NCBI GenBank assembly: GCA_964017065.1
Contig: OZ024791.1
Span: 408,501-472,500 of the forward strand
Length of the DNA: 64,000 nucleotides
Direction: 5' to 3'
Origin: Haliclona indistincta
Lineage: Eukaryota; Porifera; Demospongiae; Haplosclerida; Chalinidae
This document shows positions 20,844-34,300 of this stretch, piece by piece (position 1 is the stretch's first letter; every line of letters starts with the position of its first letter). The translations under genes and the position numbers were made by a program. The notes below the pieces were generated by a model. The model was not told the DNA's origin. It worked only from the letters and a program-made list of their open reading frames with translations, and searched no databases.

Positions 20844-23800
20844 TTAAATTTCTTCTTTTCCTTGAAAAAGCTTGTACCTTGCATTTTCCATGAACGTCAC
20901 TAATAACCCCTTCCGTGCAATTTGTGTAAACTCGTTCTTTATTTTTGGGGAGAATGTTAGGCCTTCCAACCTAAACTAAAATAGTCATTTTGCAATAGTT
21001 ATTAAACACTTGGTCTTACAGGATTCTAGTTAAAGAAACATTTTGCTTTATTGCCTCCAAAAGAGAACAGCCTCCTTCATCATCCACTGCGTTATTGAGT
21101 CCTAGCCTGTATAATTCAGTAGCAAGCAGTTTCAAAAAAATGAATTAATCAACTCACTGGATTCCTTTGAATCGCTTGGTGACCTTGAGATATTCAGAAA
21201 ATACTTTTATTCCCTGATTTCCAATGCCACAGCCCATTACACTATGTAGTGTAATAAAGTATAGCAAAATTGATATACAAATACTTACTTAAGTTCAACA
21301 ACAGAACTGTCATCCATCCTCTGTAGAGCGTTGATTATCTTAATAAATCCCTCATCACCAATTGGATTCTTTGATAAACTATTGAATCAGACAATAATCA
21401 CCACGAAGTCATAAGTTAGAACAGAAAACTCACTCAATCAGTTTAATGTTTCCAGCTCTTTTATCAATCAGGTCAACAATAATGTCACAATCACTGGAAT
21501 CAAGCTTATTTCTATCAACTCTGCAAAATATAAAATGTTTTGTTATGCCTATCTAACAAAACAAAGGCATCTTGTTATGGCTTTGTTATTACCCGTGAGC
21601 AGTATGCGGGGTTTGTTAAGCGTTTGACTTTTCTGTGTACATACATACGTATATATTATGCATGTCATCAAAAACACGCCTGTTTGCGTCTTGCCAGTTG
21701 CATTTTGCCACTAAAACACTCTCTGCTGCTTGTTTGCTGAATTAATTGTCCCATCATGAAGACGTTTCAGTGCTTGTGAGTCTTGCTCAAGTGGCTAATC
21801 CATGCCTTTCTAATAACTACAGGTCCTAGTACACTATGGGTGTGTCGATCAACCTTCTGTGTGCCCAACCTCCACTCACGTAGGCTCCATGGCAGTACAT
21901 ATTAGCCTCGTGCTGCTGGACAAGCGCATGAGTATGTGTTCCATAGAACCATAGTAGTACAATGTATTCGTTGTGTAGCAGAACACTAAAACACTTGACA
22001 CTGAATTTGCAAAGGACACAGTTTAGATAGAAAAAATTATGAGTTATGCTGATATGAGTTTAGTATAGCTGCTATAGCTTCTCCACGACCACTATCATGG
22101 ACGAAACCAGCACACAGGCAGAGAATGTCGTCTAGCAGATGTTGTATGATTAGTGGGTAGGACCGCACATAGTGTCGTATACTGCATTATTACATTTTTT
22201 GTTTACATACCCGCCCACGCAAAGCCATGGCTGAGCTAGAACTCGTAGTTTACTGTCGATCCACGGCATTCTGTGCCACAGAAGTACAGCTCTTGGCTAT
22301 AGGCTAGAGCAATGATTCTCGGTATCATCATGAAACGGCATCGCACGCTACTCAAAAGTACCATACTATCTCCCTATGTAGCGTGTATGTCGACATAGCT
22401 AGCCTCCAGTCCAGAGATTCCTAGACGATCATTCTGCTTTTCGTAGCCTTCTCCATTGATCTACACTGTATACTTGTTGAATTTAATTAAAATTCTTTTG
22501 AAACCATGAATGCTGGGCAGAAAATCGTGGTTCTTCGACGTAATTATGCAACATCTGCTAGACCCTCTCTAGTCTCGTCCCCAGACCACACCTATTCCGC
22601 CAAGCTCCAAAGAGGGTATGGCCGCTAAAGTTGAATTTCTTGGGTTGGAAGCGATAACACTGCAGGAGTTTGTGAAGTAGATTCTGATTGGTCAGATGTG
22701 AATTAATGCATCTGCTGCTGTCAGGCTTGATTTTCTTAAGATCCACAACTCCTGCACTTTCCACAGGGAGGTGGATTTACAGCAGTCTTTCTCTTGCGTG
22801 CAAAATCTGAAGGTGAAGGAGATCTAAGTCTGTCCAACAGACTTAGATTTCCTTCACAGCATCAGAGCGATGCTGTACGGCATCCAAGCAATCTGATGCA
22901 GAATCGAATATAGCATCAGTATCGGTGTTGGTATCAGGAACTTCAGTGGCAGTAGAGTAGCTGGAACTGGCTCTGGATCTGCTGCTACTACTAGTGGTCA
23001 CCATTCACATGCTATTATTCCGTTTATGTCCCGGTTATTCCCGCATTGTGCTTTTATGGACCAATTATTCCATAAATTATGCCGGCATAATATTAGACGC
23101 ATGCCTAGTTTGATAGAAACTAAAACAAGCAGAAAAAGTTGTAAAAATAACTTGCTTTCATTGCTAAACAGCTACAATAACCAATTATTATTACGATGCA
23201 TTGCAATACAACAATGCAATGCACCACAAACCACTGCATCACATTGTAAACGAGTTATTTGTAAAGTTACCTGAGAATCTCAAGAGTAGCGTTCCTTGTC
23301 AAGCAATGTGCCAAATGAAGAAGTGGTATTCTAGTCATATTAACACAGCGAAGACTACATTAGAATTTCACAATGCTAGTCAAATCAGAAAATTACAATA
23401 ATTTTTACCCCATTTCCCTGAGAGTTGTGTTAACACACAGGATATCAGAAAGAGATTTCAATCCCTCACTGCTTATCTCTTCTTCCAAGAACAATCTAAA
23501 TATCAAATCAATAATCAAAAATGTACTCACATGCTCATACCTGAGCATTTTCATATGTTTGTTCTTAGTGAGCATATCAGCTAGAGCACTTGCACCACTA
23601 TCAGTGAGACCACATCTTGAAATGCTATAGCAAATCAGGCGATTGTGTTAAACATAAAAAAACTTTAATCTCCTTACTGAATCTTCTCCAGGTGACAGCA
23701 ATTGTTGCTTAGAGTATCACTCAGAATCTGAATTCCAGAATCTTTTAGCCGATAATTTGACCAGAGACTATGAATAATTACTATCAAAAAGCATTTGGTA

Positions 23801-26800
23801 AAATGTGCTCACACTTACTTCAGTTCTACAACTGGAATTGAGCCTTTTAAAAGAGTCGCAAGTCCCTCCATACTTGCACCTTTTAGATCAGTGGCAGCCA
23901 AACTATACACAATACCAGAAACGTAATAATGCAATGAAGTGTTCTTTACTTACCCAAGATAACGAATTCGAAGGGTTTCTTGTTGTTCACCATGCAGCAC
24001 ATAGGACTGCTCCAAAAACTCACTGAAATGTTTCAAACCTTGCGTTGGAATGATGCTTTTTCTGAAGTCTAGAGTCCAATCTCCTCCCACAGAAGTGATG
24101 ACATAGGCCAGACATTCGAAATCAGTTTGGCTTACATACGTAAAGGAAAGATCAAAGTTGAAGTGAAGCTTTTTTGCTACACGTGCACATGCGCTAGGAC
24201 TGTGAGTCTGATAAAGATAGGAAAGAAGCAGCTGCTTATTGCATTCCACAGAGGCCAAAACTATGTCGCAAAGTGAATCATCTTCAAGTTTGCTAATTCC
24301 AGTAAGAAACAAGAAAACATTTTGGAATTGCTTGTTGAATTGCTGAGTACACAGGTATAGTGCCTGTTCATCTGAATTCATTGTTTGTAGCATCTGAGCT
24401 GCAAAATATTCCTGGACTACGACACTTGAGAACTTATAACGTGGTTCTACAGTTTCATCACAGAAATTTGTCTTCAAGCATGTGAGAATACCCAGACTGT
24501 CGCAACAGATTGATAAATCAATGCCCTTTGATTTCAAGTCATCCTTTGAGAAAATTAATTTTCCCTCAAAAATACCAAGAGCAAGCTCACGCAGAGGACT
24601 AATATCACTTTCTACCCTGGATAGTAATCCTGCTTTGTCTGCCCCTTCATCTAAATAAAGCAACTGGCTCTTTTGGTAAATAAATTCTTCAACAAGATGA
24701 GTGATGCTTTTTGGCAAAATACCTCTATTAGCAGCAACACTACAGAAGAGGTAAAGTATAGAAGGTATATGAGAATCAGCTTGCATATTACGAAACTTTT
24801 GAAAGTGTTGAAGAACATCGATATCAGAAGTAGAAAATGATTGACTTTCAGCAGAGAATGCAAGAAAGCGATCTTGAACAACAGCCTTTATCTGATGTTG
24901 ATCGATGCCAAGCAATTCAAACCGCTTCTTTACTAAGCAATAGAATGCTCCTGCTGTACTGGGGCCTGAGGTAACGATCACTGAGGCTTTAGGAAGCTTT
25001 AACCCCGTGACAAGATCATTCAACAGCGTGAAATCACTTTTAACAATAGGAGGGAGTTGATCCCAGCCATCTAAAATGAAAATAGTGGCTCGCCCTTTCG
25101 AATCATAAAGCTTTGTAACAGCATTGGTAGCTGATGCGCCAGAGAGATATAACTCAATGAGCATTGACAACTTAATGGAGGAACCAGAAATCAGCCTAAG
25201 AGGCACAAAGATTAAATTGTCATACTCTTGCAAGATATTTCCTTTAGCCCATTGTTGGCATACGTAAATGGCAAGTCGTGTTTTTCCACTTCCAGAAATT
25301 CCTTCTAAAAGTAGCTTCCCAGAATCTTCAGTAAACGTAAGAAACTCTTCAACGGTCACCCTCTTCTTGCATAAGTTTGTACTGCTACTATAGGCATGAG
25401 TGGAAGTATGTTCTTGCCGCTGAATTCGCTCTGGAGTTAATTTCTGGTTGTTGACAAGTGTGATCCAAGCAGGTCGATAAGAAGCTTCAGCATAAATATC
25501 CGGTATCATTTCTTTAAGAAACCTGCCATTGCTATAGGCTTGCTTGAGTACATCGGACAAAGAATCTTCTGTGGAACATTAAAGGTACGTGACATTGTGG
25601 ATCAAATTGTTAACCTTTAAAAATAATAATCCTAGCTAACTAGGCATGGATGCACTAATTATCCATAATATCACGTGTGTGGCTGTGGATATCTCATGCT
25701 CAATGGATTGCCTGTGCCAGGAACGACCGTACTGTGCAGTTTAGCGAAATTTAGCAAGCTCAATAAACTGATCACCAATGGGCCGACACGTAGAATTCTA
25801 ACAATACTCTGTGCATAAAACAATGAATGCTGAATCTATATAAGTGAATTGGTCTTCCTTGATAGTGGTACAAACGCTGCTACTACTATTTTGCACGGCT
25901 AGCTAGCTGAGCACTCATGCGCTTGGACGCCAATGCGTGCCTGGATCAACTTCAGTGATCATTATCCGTGCAATCTGCTGCGGTGATGTCTTCACGCAAA
26001 TTTGTAGTAAGCGGGCTCATTGCGTATCCACTTGTACTGTATTATCTATGGTTTCAGTACATAGTATCTGTTGGTATCGGTAATATCAATATTTAGGTAT
26101 CATATCATCCATCGCTACCATCCTGATAAAATTTTGTATCACAGTAGAAGAAATTTTGCCACTTGGCCCAAGTGCGTTAGGGATAAAGCACTGTTGTGCG
26201 TAAAGGAAAGTGCCGTTAACCACGGGTTTGCGCTGTTAGGCAAAGGTTTTTAGAATCATAGGTTTAGTTTTCTACTGTATTAATCTGCATTCACGTGACT
26301 GCCAGACAAAGGCGAAAATGGACCTAGAGAATGGTTCTGGAGAGTGGCTCTGCTGTCTCAAGCGTCTGTACTTCTTGTGCAAAGCTGTGGCAGCCACACT
26401 TGTACTCATAGGTGCAATAGATCCAGGTAAACTGCTAGTATGCTTATCTATTGGCACTGAGTCACTAGCTGCCGCTCTTGATACACGCTGCCACAATTTT
26501 GGTAACTAGAATTTAGGACACACCTGCACGATTTTGCAAACGTCCGTTTATGTTAAGTTTACGTGATTATACGGATATATATTCATAGTAACACTCAGCC
26601 GTCTACACCACGGTATTCAGAGTTGCATACCCTCTTGCCGCTAAGGTTCGATGAGCCCTTGGTTACGTGCATCTTCCTTTAGATTCACGTTATGTGTAAC
26701 CTGTAACTCGCGTTTGACGTTACAGGTAAAATTCCGTGGGTGATCTGGCTACGCAGACGAAGAGCGATCAGAATTCTAGGTTTTACACCTAGACATGGCT

Positions 26801-28146
26801 TTTATATGCTAGAAACAACTGCCAGAACAAGTTGCAAGCGGCAAGTGAATCTACGCCGATTGTTCATATTCCGGATGATGAGTGCTGCAGATGAAATTCT
26901 GCATTTTAACTAGTTCAACATGTAGATCAGGCATCAAGGTACATGTTTAGCTATAACAAACGTGGAGCTGTCATAATCTCAAGCAACAGGATGTACAGGG
27001 AACGGTCGACCTGTAGACAGGGTGCTACACGTTCAGAACGAGGAAATTGACGTGTACTCGAACGTGTGGCGATGCTCATGTGATCATCTACACATTATAC
27101 AAGTTCGACCTGTAGACAGGGAGCTACACGTTCAGAACGAGAAAAGTGACATGTACTCGAACGTGTGGCGATGCTCATGTGATCATCTACACATTATACA
27201 AGTTACACGTATGATGGAAACGTGTAAATCTAAAATGTCTCTATTGATTGAGCCAGAGATTATTAATACTACATAACCGGTATAAGAAACTGTGACAATC
27301 TGGTGTCACCATGTGCGTTTTGCTTAACGTCGTGAAAATGACATCATACTCGTGATGTATTACAGCATTCAGTGACTCAATCAGGCGTCAGCATGCACAA
27401 GCTTTTTTCGTTAGCTGTAGACAAGTTACAGAACTTAAAATTAATTATGATATTTTCAAAATGCAATAATCCACTTAACAAAAGATACTGTGAAAGCGAA
27501 TACCAAGCCAATAGATTTTGTATGGTTGTGTTCAGGACCAAGAAATGGCTTCAACCGTCTCTAGTGCAAATCCAAAGCTATCAAGAAGCACAAAATGTAT
27601 ATATATTTACACGCGCCAGTACTCGTTACATCGCCACGCACACAGATTTTGCCTTGTCGACATGACACGCACGGCACCCGTCGTATAGCCAATAAAACTT
27701 TGAAAGTAGGAGACAGTAGTAGTGAAGAAATGCGCTCCTTCCGTCCCAAGAGTAAGTGCTAAAAGCGAGGAAGATTTCATACAAACTCCGTATCTGGGCG
27801 TTCTTGGTGGAAACGTGAAACACACCTCTTGCAATACATTTTGATTGACAGTTCATTATCCCGGTCTGATTGAGCAATTTCGTAACCGCAACGTACTCTG
27901 GTCAACTTTGCACTCACAGTGTAGTAGCACACTACTACGTACAGCTAAAGACCGGTTAATAGCCTCAATTCCAACTCGCCAATTGTAACGTGTCACGTGT
28001 TGAACTTGAGCTAGCTTGCAATGCAAATTCGTAGAGATCTACTGAGACGTCTCCGTTTCCGGCACACCAAAGCTATTGTGTATCGGCCAAAAGTTAATCT
28101 AACATGTTCACAGCAGTGCGTGCATATACTTACCACGTTTCGACAT
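20844..28146 (-). CDS. NACHT-LRR receptor (NLR-like) with minimal N-terminus
   Basis: Twelve exons join in phase to 843 aa: 28146-28134 (start ATG, 13 coding nt), 25568-23954, 23902-23819, 23767-23678, 23624-23541, 23495-23409, 23354-23271, 21520-21434, 21378-21289, 21241-21158, 21106-21020, 20970-20844. The large exon encodes a NACHT NTPase: P-loop GISGSGKT (aa 94-101), Walker B FILDGWDQL (~aa 168), and a helical region ending near SSVVVQEYFAAQ. Nine LRR exons of 84, 87 or 90 bp follow, all in the same intron phase, each coding one repeat (for example KNPIGDEGFIKIINAL). This one-repeat-per-exon design is typical of ribonuclease-inhibitor-type LRRs in NLRs. Only ~90 residues precede the P-loop and I see no Death, CARD, Pyrin or TIR domain there. 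The likely role is cytosolic sensing by NTP-driven oligomerisation, with signalling by an unknown route. The 13-nt first coding exon is chosen because its G|gtaagt donor supplies exactly the base needed by the next exon; an alternative 5' exon with an effector domain cannot be excluded. Confidence 0.8.
22558..22990 (-). other. Possible mobile-element coding remnant inside an NLR intron
   Basis: On the minus strand, reading down from about 23003, an ORF of about 52 codons (MVTTSSSRSRASSSYSTATE...) ends at a TAA near 22843. It is followed in another frame by PSDFARKRKTAVNPPPCGKC and in a third by HLTNQNLLHKLLQCYRFQPK. Good codon runs in shifting frames suggest a decayed coding insertion. A near-perfect hairpin (arms 22813-22833 and 22838-22857) spans the first stop. 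I cannot name the family. Confidence 0.35.
27007..27204. repeat. Two tandem copies of a 99-bp unit (NLR intron 1)
   Basis: The units at 27007-27105 and 27106-27204 are nearly identical (CGACCTGTAGACAGGG...ACATTATACAAGTT), with only a few substitutions. The unit is a multiple of three and stays open in one + frame, but I see no reason to call it coding. Confidence 0.85.
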
Positions 28147-31100
28147 AAGGAAGACTCGGGAAGATGACTAGTAAAGAACTAACTTCGGATCAGGCAGGTC
28201 ACGTCGTACATGTACCAGACTCGCTTCTGTACTTTACAGCTCACGTGATGCTCTGCGTGATGCAACGGCGCCTACGCATTTTACTTTTTTGCAGTACAAG
28301 GAATGATATATATACATGTAATATGACTGGATGTAAGGTAAATATAATCAGTAAATAGATTTGGAAATAAGAAAATAGTTCAATAGGAAACCCGACCCCG
28401 TCTCGGAAAGGGCAAGATCTACGCACTTTACTTCGGTTCGAGCAGAATCGAGCTATGCCTGCAGACCGGCGCAAATTGTTTGGCTGTCAGTGCAGTTTGA
28501 TCTAGCAATTTTAAAAAGCAGTGCGTGTACTACTGCCGCTGCATGTGGCTCTTCACTCTTGTGGTACAGCATACCATGCCACACGCACTACAAAACAATT
28601 TATTGCGCGGAGCCATGATCAATCTCGCGGTTTTTCCGTGACCTGGTTTTCCGCCAAGTTCCGAGTCACATGGTTGTCATAGTTGGCATCAATTATATTA
28701 ATTCAGCTGGTAGCTGTGTTCAACCGTTCAGCGACGTCTCCCGCTGGCTCTCCGAACCGCAGCACACTCAGCGAGGTCAGTACTTACATCTAGCATCATT
28801 TACCTTGTAAATTCATATATTTATGAGCTAGGATACATGAGTATATAGTACTATGTTCGGTATAGCAAGCTAAAATTATAGATTGTATCATAACATCATG
28901 TGTATACATGTGATGTAGTAGTATGTTAACTTACAACAAGCTAAAATTAATAACTATAGGTCTACATTATAATCACGTTAATGCACTAGATAAAATCATG
29001 CTAATAAACAAAGGCTAACTTCCAATACCTCTGACAAGCTGTTAAACGCTTTTCTATAAAATAAACAGTACAATTTCCTGAGTCAATATACTTCCCCGGT
29101 CCTTAAGGAGAAAATTCTTCAATTATTTTGTGCTTCTACAAGTAAGGTGTTCCTGGACCCTGCACACGTCCTAATAGCTATAGATCTATAACATAATTAT
29201 AATTATTATGAAAATCATTATGATGACGTCATTGCACACCTATTTATTTATGACATTGTGAGTTTATTTCTGGGGCTAGCTACTTACAACCCTGGTTGAC
29301 TACAGATTCAGTTGACTTTCACACCTGCCGCTTTGTTTGATCATCTTCTTAGCATCAGCCGGTGACAGCAGCTATAAGCACCAATTCACTTACAGTGAAG
29401 AACACGTCTGTGATGTTAAAAATTAAAATGTGCAGAAGATGAACTATAATGTAAAATCCTTTTGAGAAAGAATGCGTGACTATTATGTATCCCATTACAT
29501 TTCCATACCATACCCTATTAGCAATGAAATATATCTATTGCTGCTCTTAACATCACAGATAAAGTAGTTGACATTGTAACTACTCTATTGTTAACCACAG
29601 TAGCAAGCTGAAACTATGCAACCACAAACAAAGGGTCTGCATGGCTACGTGGGATTGTACGATAAGGACACTTTCAGTTGTGCCTGAATATCAGTCTGAT
29701 TCTTGGTCTCAGAAGCTTGTCAAACAACTCTGTTATTGTTGTGCATGTTGTTTGCTAGTGTAGTTAGAGCAAAGTATGTGGGTCTTTATGTGTAATAGAT
29801 GCACTGCATACCCACATTGTGCACTGGCTAATGGGTCTGACACAAGCCAGTTTGGAGTACATGTACATGTACAAAATTTTCTTTCTGCCAGCGTCTAACT
29901 CTTATACCAATGAATTCTGATATCATTTAATCATTCTGGCTTGATTTCTGATTTTGACAAAAATCATGGATAGTACATGTACATAGAACCTACTTTGTGT
30001 GGTACCCTTAAGTTTCATACAACTAGTCCAGAACCTCTCAATGCAGACATACACTGTAGGGAGATACATAGCCCTACATGGAATTGACGCTGTATTGGTG
30101 ATGATCACGCATAGAGGTGTTACTAAATGGCAGCGGTTGCTTTTCAATACCAATTAACCCTTAAATACTTGCTGGAATTTTAACCTTGTAACCAATTCTC
30201 TCGCCAATATCTCGTGTGCCTTATGTGCTACTGATCTCAAATGTGCGTCCTTTTTCACCATGAGTAGCCGCAATTGCCCATACTCAATTCGGTCAAGATG
30301 CCTCCGGCTCCCACTGCAGAAGTGAAACCGATAAAGTGCAGCAACCTCGTCAAATTTTTCTCAAAATTAGTACTTTATACGGCTGGCTACTGAAAAGTAC
30401 ATAAAATTAGCAGTGGTTTTGGTGAGTGCAAAATATAGCGTAGATCATGGAGAATGTGCACAAATGTGTTTTCTAGGCGTCCTGAAGCCATGAAATGTCA
30501 AATTTTCTCAGTGGCATAAAATATAGTGAAATGTGCACTGAAGTCATAGAAATGCCAGGCACCAAATATGTTAAGCAGGACGTGAGCCAAAAAAACACTG
30601 GACTTTTAAAGATTTTTGTATTCTTCAATAATTATTTGGCTTAATTTCGGAATATTTTAGCACTTTTTGATAAAGTTATGGTGTCTGAAGCATGTATGTC
30701 ACCAAATGGCATCATTAGGGCTTAAAGGGTTAAAGGTTCATTGTGTTTTAACATGGAGACATCTCAAACGATGTGCAAGAAACTTTTTATAAATACAATA
30801 TTGACAACAGCACATAAGATTTGTTAATATAAAATTGCTGACCTGAGCAAGAAACATTCATGATAAACTGGTATCATAACCAACTAGAGCACCCTGATTC
30901 AGAAAAGTACATGTTCGTGCATGTACACGCAATGCATAATCTGGTATTTGTGAATAATGATATTCATAGTTGAGTCCAATGTGTTGACAATATTTTATTC
31001 AATTACAAAACTACTTACAGAGCAACCAAATCCTGCTCATTTATCCGAACACTGGCCGGCGAACAGAAGATTCAGATTGTGAATACATGTACATGTATAA

Positions 31101-31298
31101 TTACAACCTTGTGAATCTCATATCATTAGCATTGTTTACTATCAGAATCATGTTTTTTCATTATCCGAACAAATTTATTTTCCTGTGACCAGAACTGTTT
31201 GGATAAACGAGGCTGCACTGTACCAAAATATAGTTCTGTGTGTATAGCTGTTAATGTCTTCAGATAGTTGATATTAACTAAGTATTTTTTGTTGTTTA
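28147..31298. other. Intergenic region between head-to-head NLR and megasynthase genes
   Basis: No coding gene is seen. The AAATG of the megasynthase at 31299 follows a good acceptor (TTGTTGTTTAG). This implies an upstream 5' UTR exon; one candidate ends at about 28770 (CACTCAGCGAG|gtcagt), about 600 bp from the NLR ATG. Near-palindromes occur at ~28894-28915 (CATCATGTGTATACATGTG) and short ACATGTACATGT runs near 29860 and 31086. Confidence 0.5.
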
Positions 31299-31301
31299 GA
31301 A

Positions 31302-34300
31302 ATGTCGTCAGAATCTCAATCAGGATGTGTTATAGGAGCTACACAATTAGCTGTTGACTGTTGCCAAGTAGCTATTAAAAGTGGAATATCAATTACGCAC
31401 GTGTTTACCAATGATCCTACATTAAAAACGTGGGCGGCTAGTTCTTACATTGCTACTGAAAGTGTCGAACAATTTGGTCTGCACTCAACCGAGTTTTTCA
31501 ATCATTTTGATTTCTTATTTAGCATTGCCAACGATTTTATTGTTCCTCCCCATATTCTCCAAGCGGTGAGAATAGCACCGATCAATTATCACAATGGCCC
31601 ACTACCAAAATATGCTGGTGCCAATGCAGTTCACTGGACACTCATAAATGGAGAATCGTTTCATGGTGTTACTTGGCACATTATGAATGAGAGTATCGAT
31701 AGTGGGTCTATTCTAGTTCAGGAATTTTTTCCTATTGAACAACAGGAGGATATATTAACAGTTACCCTCAACTGTAGAGCTGCAGCCATAAGGACATTTG
31801 AGAGACTATGCAAGAAACTATCCACTCAATTAATATTTGGCGATCAATGTACTCTCGATAAACGTAGTAGGCATTTTATTGCTTCTCAGCCATCTGCTTT
31901 TTGTTTGCTACCATTTCAGCTTAGTGCTAGCAAAGTAAGAGATTTTGTGAGAGGTACTTGCACTCTTGGAAGTATCTCACTACAAAATTTAATGGGATTG
32001 GCAAAAGTTTTTCTCTCTCCATACTCAAAGCCAGCTATAGTCAAGTCTCTCACCATTTTAGAAACAAAAACAGCCGTTGCTCCTGGTACTTGTGTAGATG
32101 TCCAGGAAAATATTCAGGTTTCAACCTTTGACAAAGATATTAAGATTACAGAGATGATTGAAATGGATGGATCAATTATTTCTAAGCCATTTAGAGACTC
32201 AATCCCTCTTCTCAAAGGTCAAAGTTTACATTTGAGGTGTGCTCATCAGAAAAAATCATCACTCACACAGGTCAGTAAACGAGCAGCCAAGTGTGAAAAA
32301 GATTGGATTTTGCAGTACAGTCGTACTGATTTCACATCTCCACTTACTTGGCCTTATCAGACTTGCCTTGTTTCCAGTTCTGAAAGCTCAGATTGCGGTC
32401 AATATGAGGAAATATTGATTGTTACATTAGATAGCTACGCTATGAGCCGTCTTAAAAATATCATTCCACAATTTGAAGTTGAAATCTCAGCATTAAGTGC
32501 TATACTCATTTTCTTGCTAGCCATGTCACCTACATCCTCAGGAAGTTTAGATGTTTACTGCAACAACATTCCTAAGGCTCATTATGGTCTTCTTCTCACT
32601 GCTTTACCTTTGTCTCTTAGCCTTAAGCCAGGTTGTTGTTTTGAAGAAACCATGTTACAAATTGTCCGTATGCTGCACAAATTGATTGTAGGAAAGATTA
32701 CTAATGGTCTCAGAGAAGACATATTAGCAGCTGACGTATATTTGCGGTATCCCGGTCTTTTCACTACTCCAGACAATACATTTGCATTGCATTTAGGAGC
32801 ATGTACACCAGCCTTTTCCAAGAAGCATGAGGTAGTTGTTTGCTCACAGTTATGCGAAGACAAAAAAGTGTCAATAAAAGCCTTTGTCAAAACATCTGTG
32901 CGCCACAAATACTTGTTCGACGGTGTCAAGCAAGACTTTATTACCTTTTTGAACAGCGGACTCCTTGGTAATATCAAAGAGGTGATTTGTCTTCCATTGT
33001 GCAATGAACAGTCCCTAGATAAGGTTGACAAAGTGCTTGCTGGATGTCAAGCTAAAGTTGAGGCCAAGCTTGTTCATGAGGTGATTGAGCATCAAGCACA
33101 GTTGTTTCCATTTGTTACAGCTGTCATTGATGAATTCAGTAGCCATACATACCATGATATCATGCAATATGCTATTGAGATTTCCTATTCAATCTTGCAA
33201 GTATGTGGGGCAGTAAAGGGACTTCGAATAGCTCTATTTTTAGATAGAAATTGGGAAGTAATTGCATCTATGCTTGGTGTGCTCAAAGCAGGTGCTTGTT
33301 TTGTGTTAGTTGAAGCTAATGATCAACCAGATTTGCTTTGCAGGATGTTAAAGAACACTGGATGTCATGCTGTTCTTGTCAGTAGCACGAGAAATGTTAC
33401 AAGCAATTTATTCAATTTTGACGATTTTGCAGCTTTGTTAAAACAAAGCCAGATTCAGCTAATTAGTCTTGATCTTATTAGAGCAGGCTCATTCTCATTC
33501 CAGGCAGACATCCCCACTGTGTCTCCTGAAGATGTTGCTATTATTATTTGTACTTCTGGTACAACTGGTAAGCCAAAAGGAGTTATGCTGAAACATTCCA
33601 GTCTTTGCAACTATATTACTAATCTAATCCGAGTCTTTGAGCTTCAAGGTACCTTTAGGCATGGACAAAGCATCAATGTTGGTGAATACTCACTTTGTTG
33701 CTCTTCTTTTAACTTTGATGGTTCTCTGCATGAGACTTTGCCAATTCTTTGGTTAGGTGGTACTCTTGTCTTTCATCCTCCTAATCCTGCTTTAAATTCT
33801 AGAGTAAAATTTTTGTTTTCAAGAATTACATTCTTTTTCTCACAACCAACAAAATTGTCCATCATCAATGCTTCTCAGTTTGTATCTCTTCGCACATTAA
33901 GCATTGGCGGTGAAGCATTTACTCTTGAACTGCTGAAGCAGTGGCGCTGTAAAGGCAGATCCATCTGGAATGTGTATGGTCCTTGTGAAACCACAATAGG
34001 GTGCTGTCTTGGAAAAATTGAGGACAGCATACATCTTGGCTCACCCGTTGCTAATGCAAAAATGAAGATTTTGAATTTGGCAGGAATACAGGTACCAATC
34101 GGCGTACCTGGAGAATTATATGTAAGTGGAGATGGTTTGTCACTTGGCTATACTGATTCTTCATTAAACAAAGATGCCTTTTGGATTGATGCACAAGGGG
34201 AGAGATGGTATCGAACACGTGATCTAGTGCTTCTTGACAATAAAGATTGTCTTTATTTCATTAGTAGGATTCCACAGGATCGACAAGCCAAGCTTCATAG

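Noticed and set aside
26318..26509. 63-codon ORF starting MDLENGSGEW
   Set aside because: It has a hydrophobic stretch but no family match, no splice context, and lies within the NLR first intron on the opposite strand.
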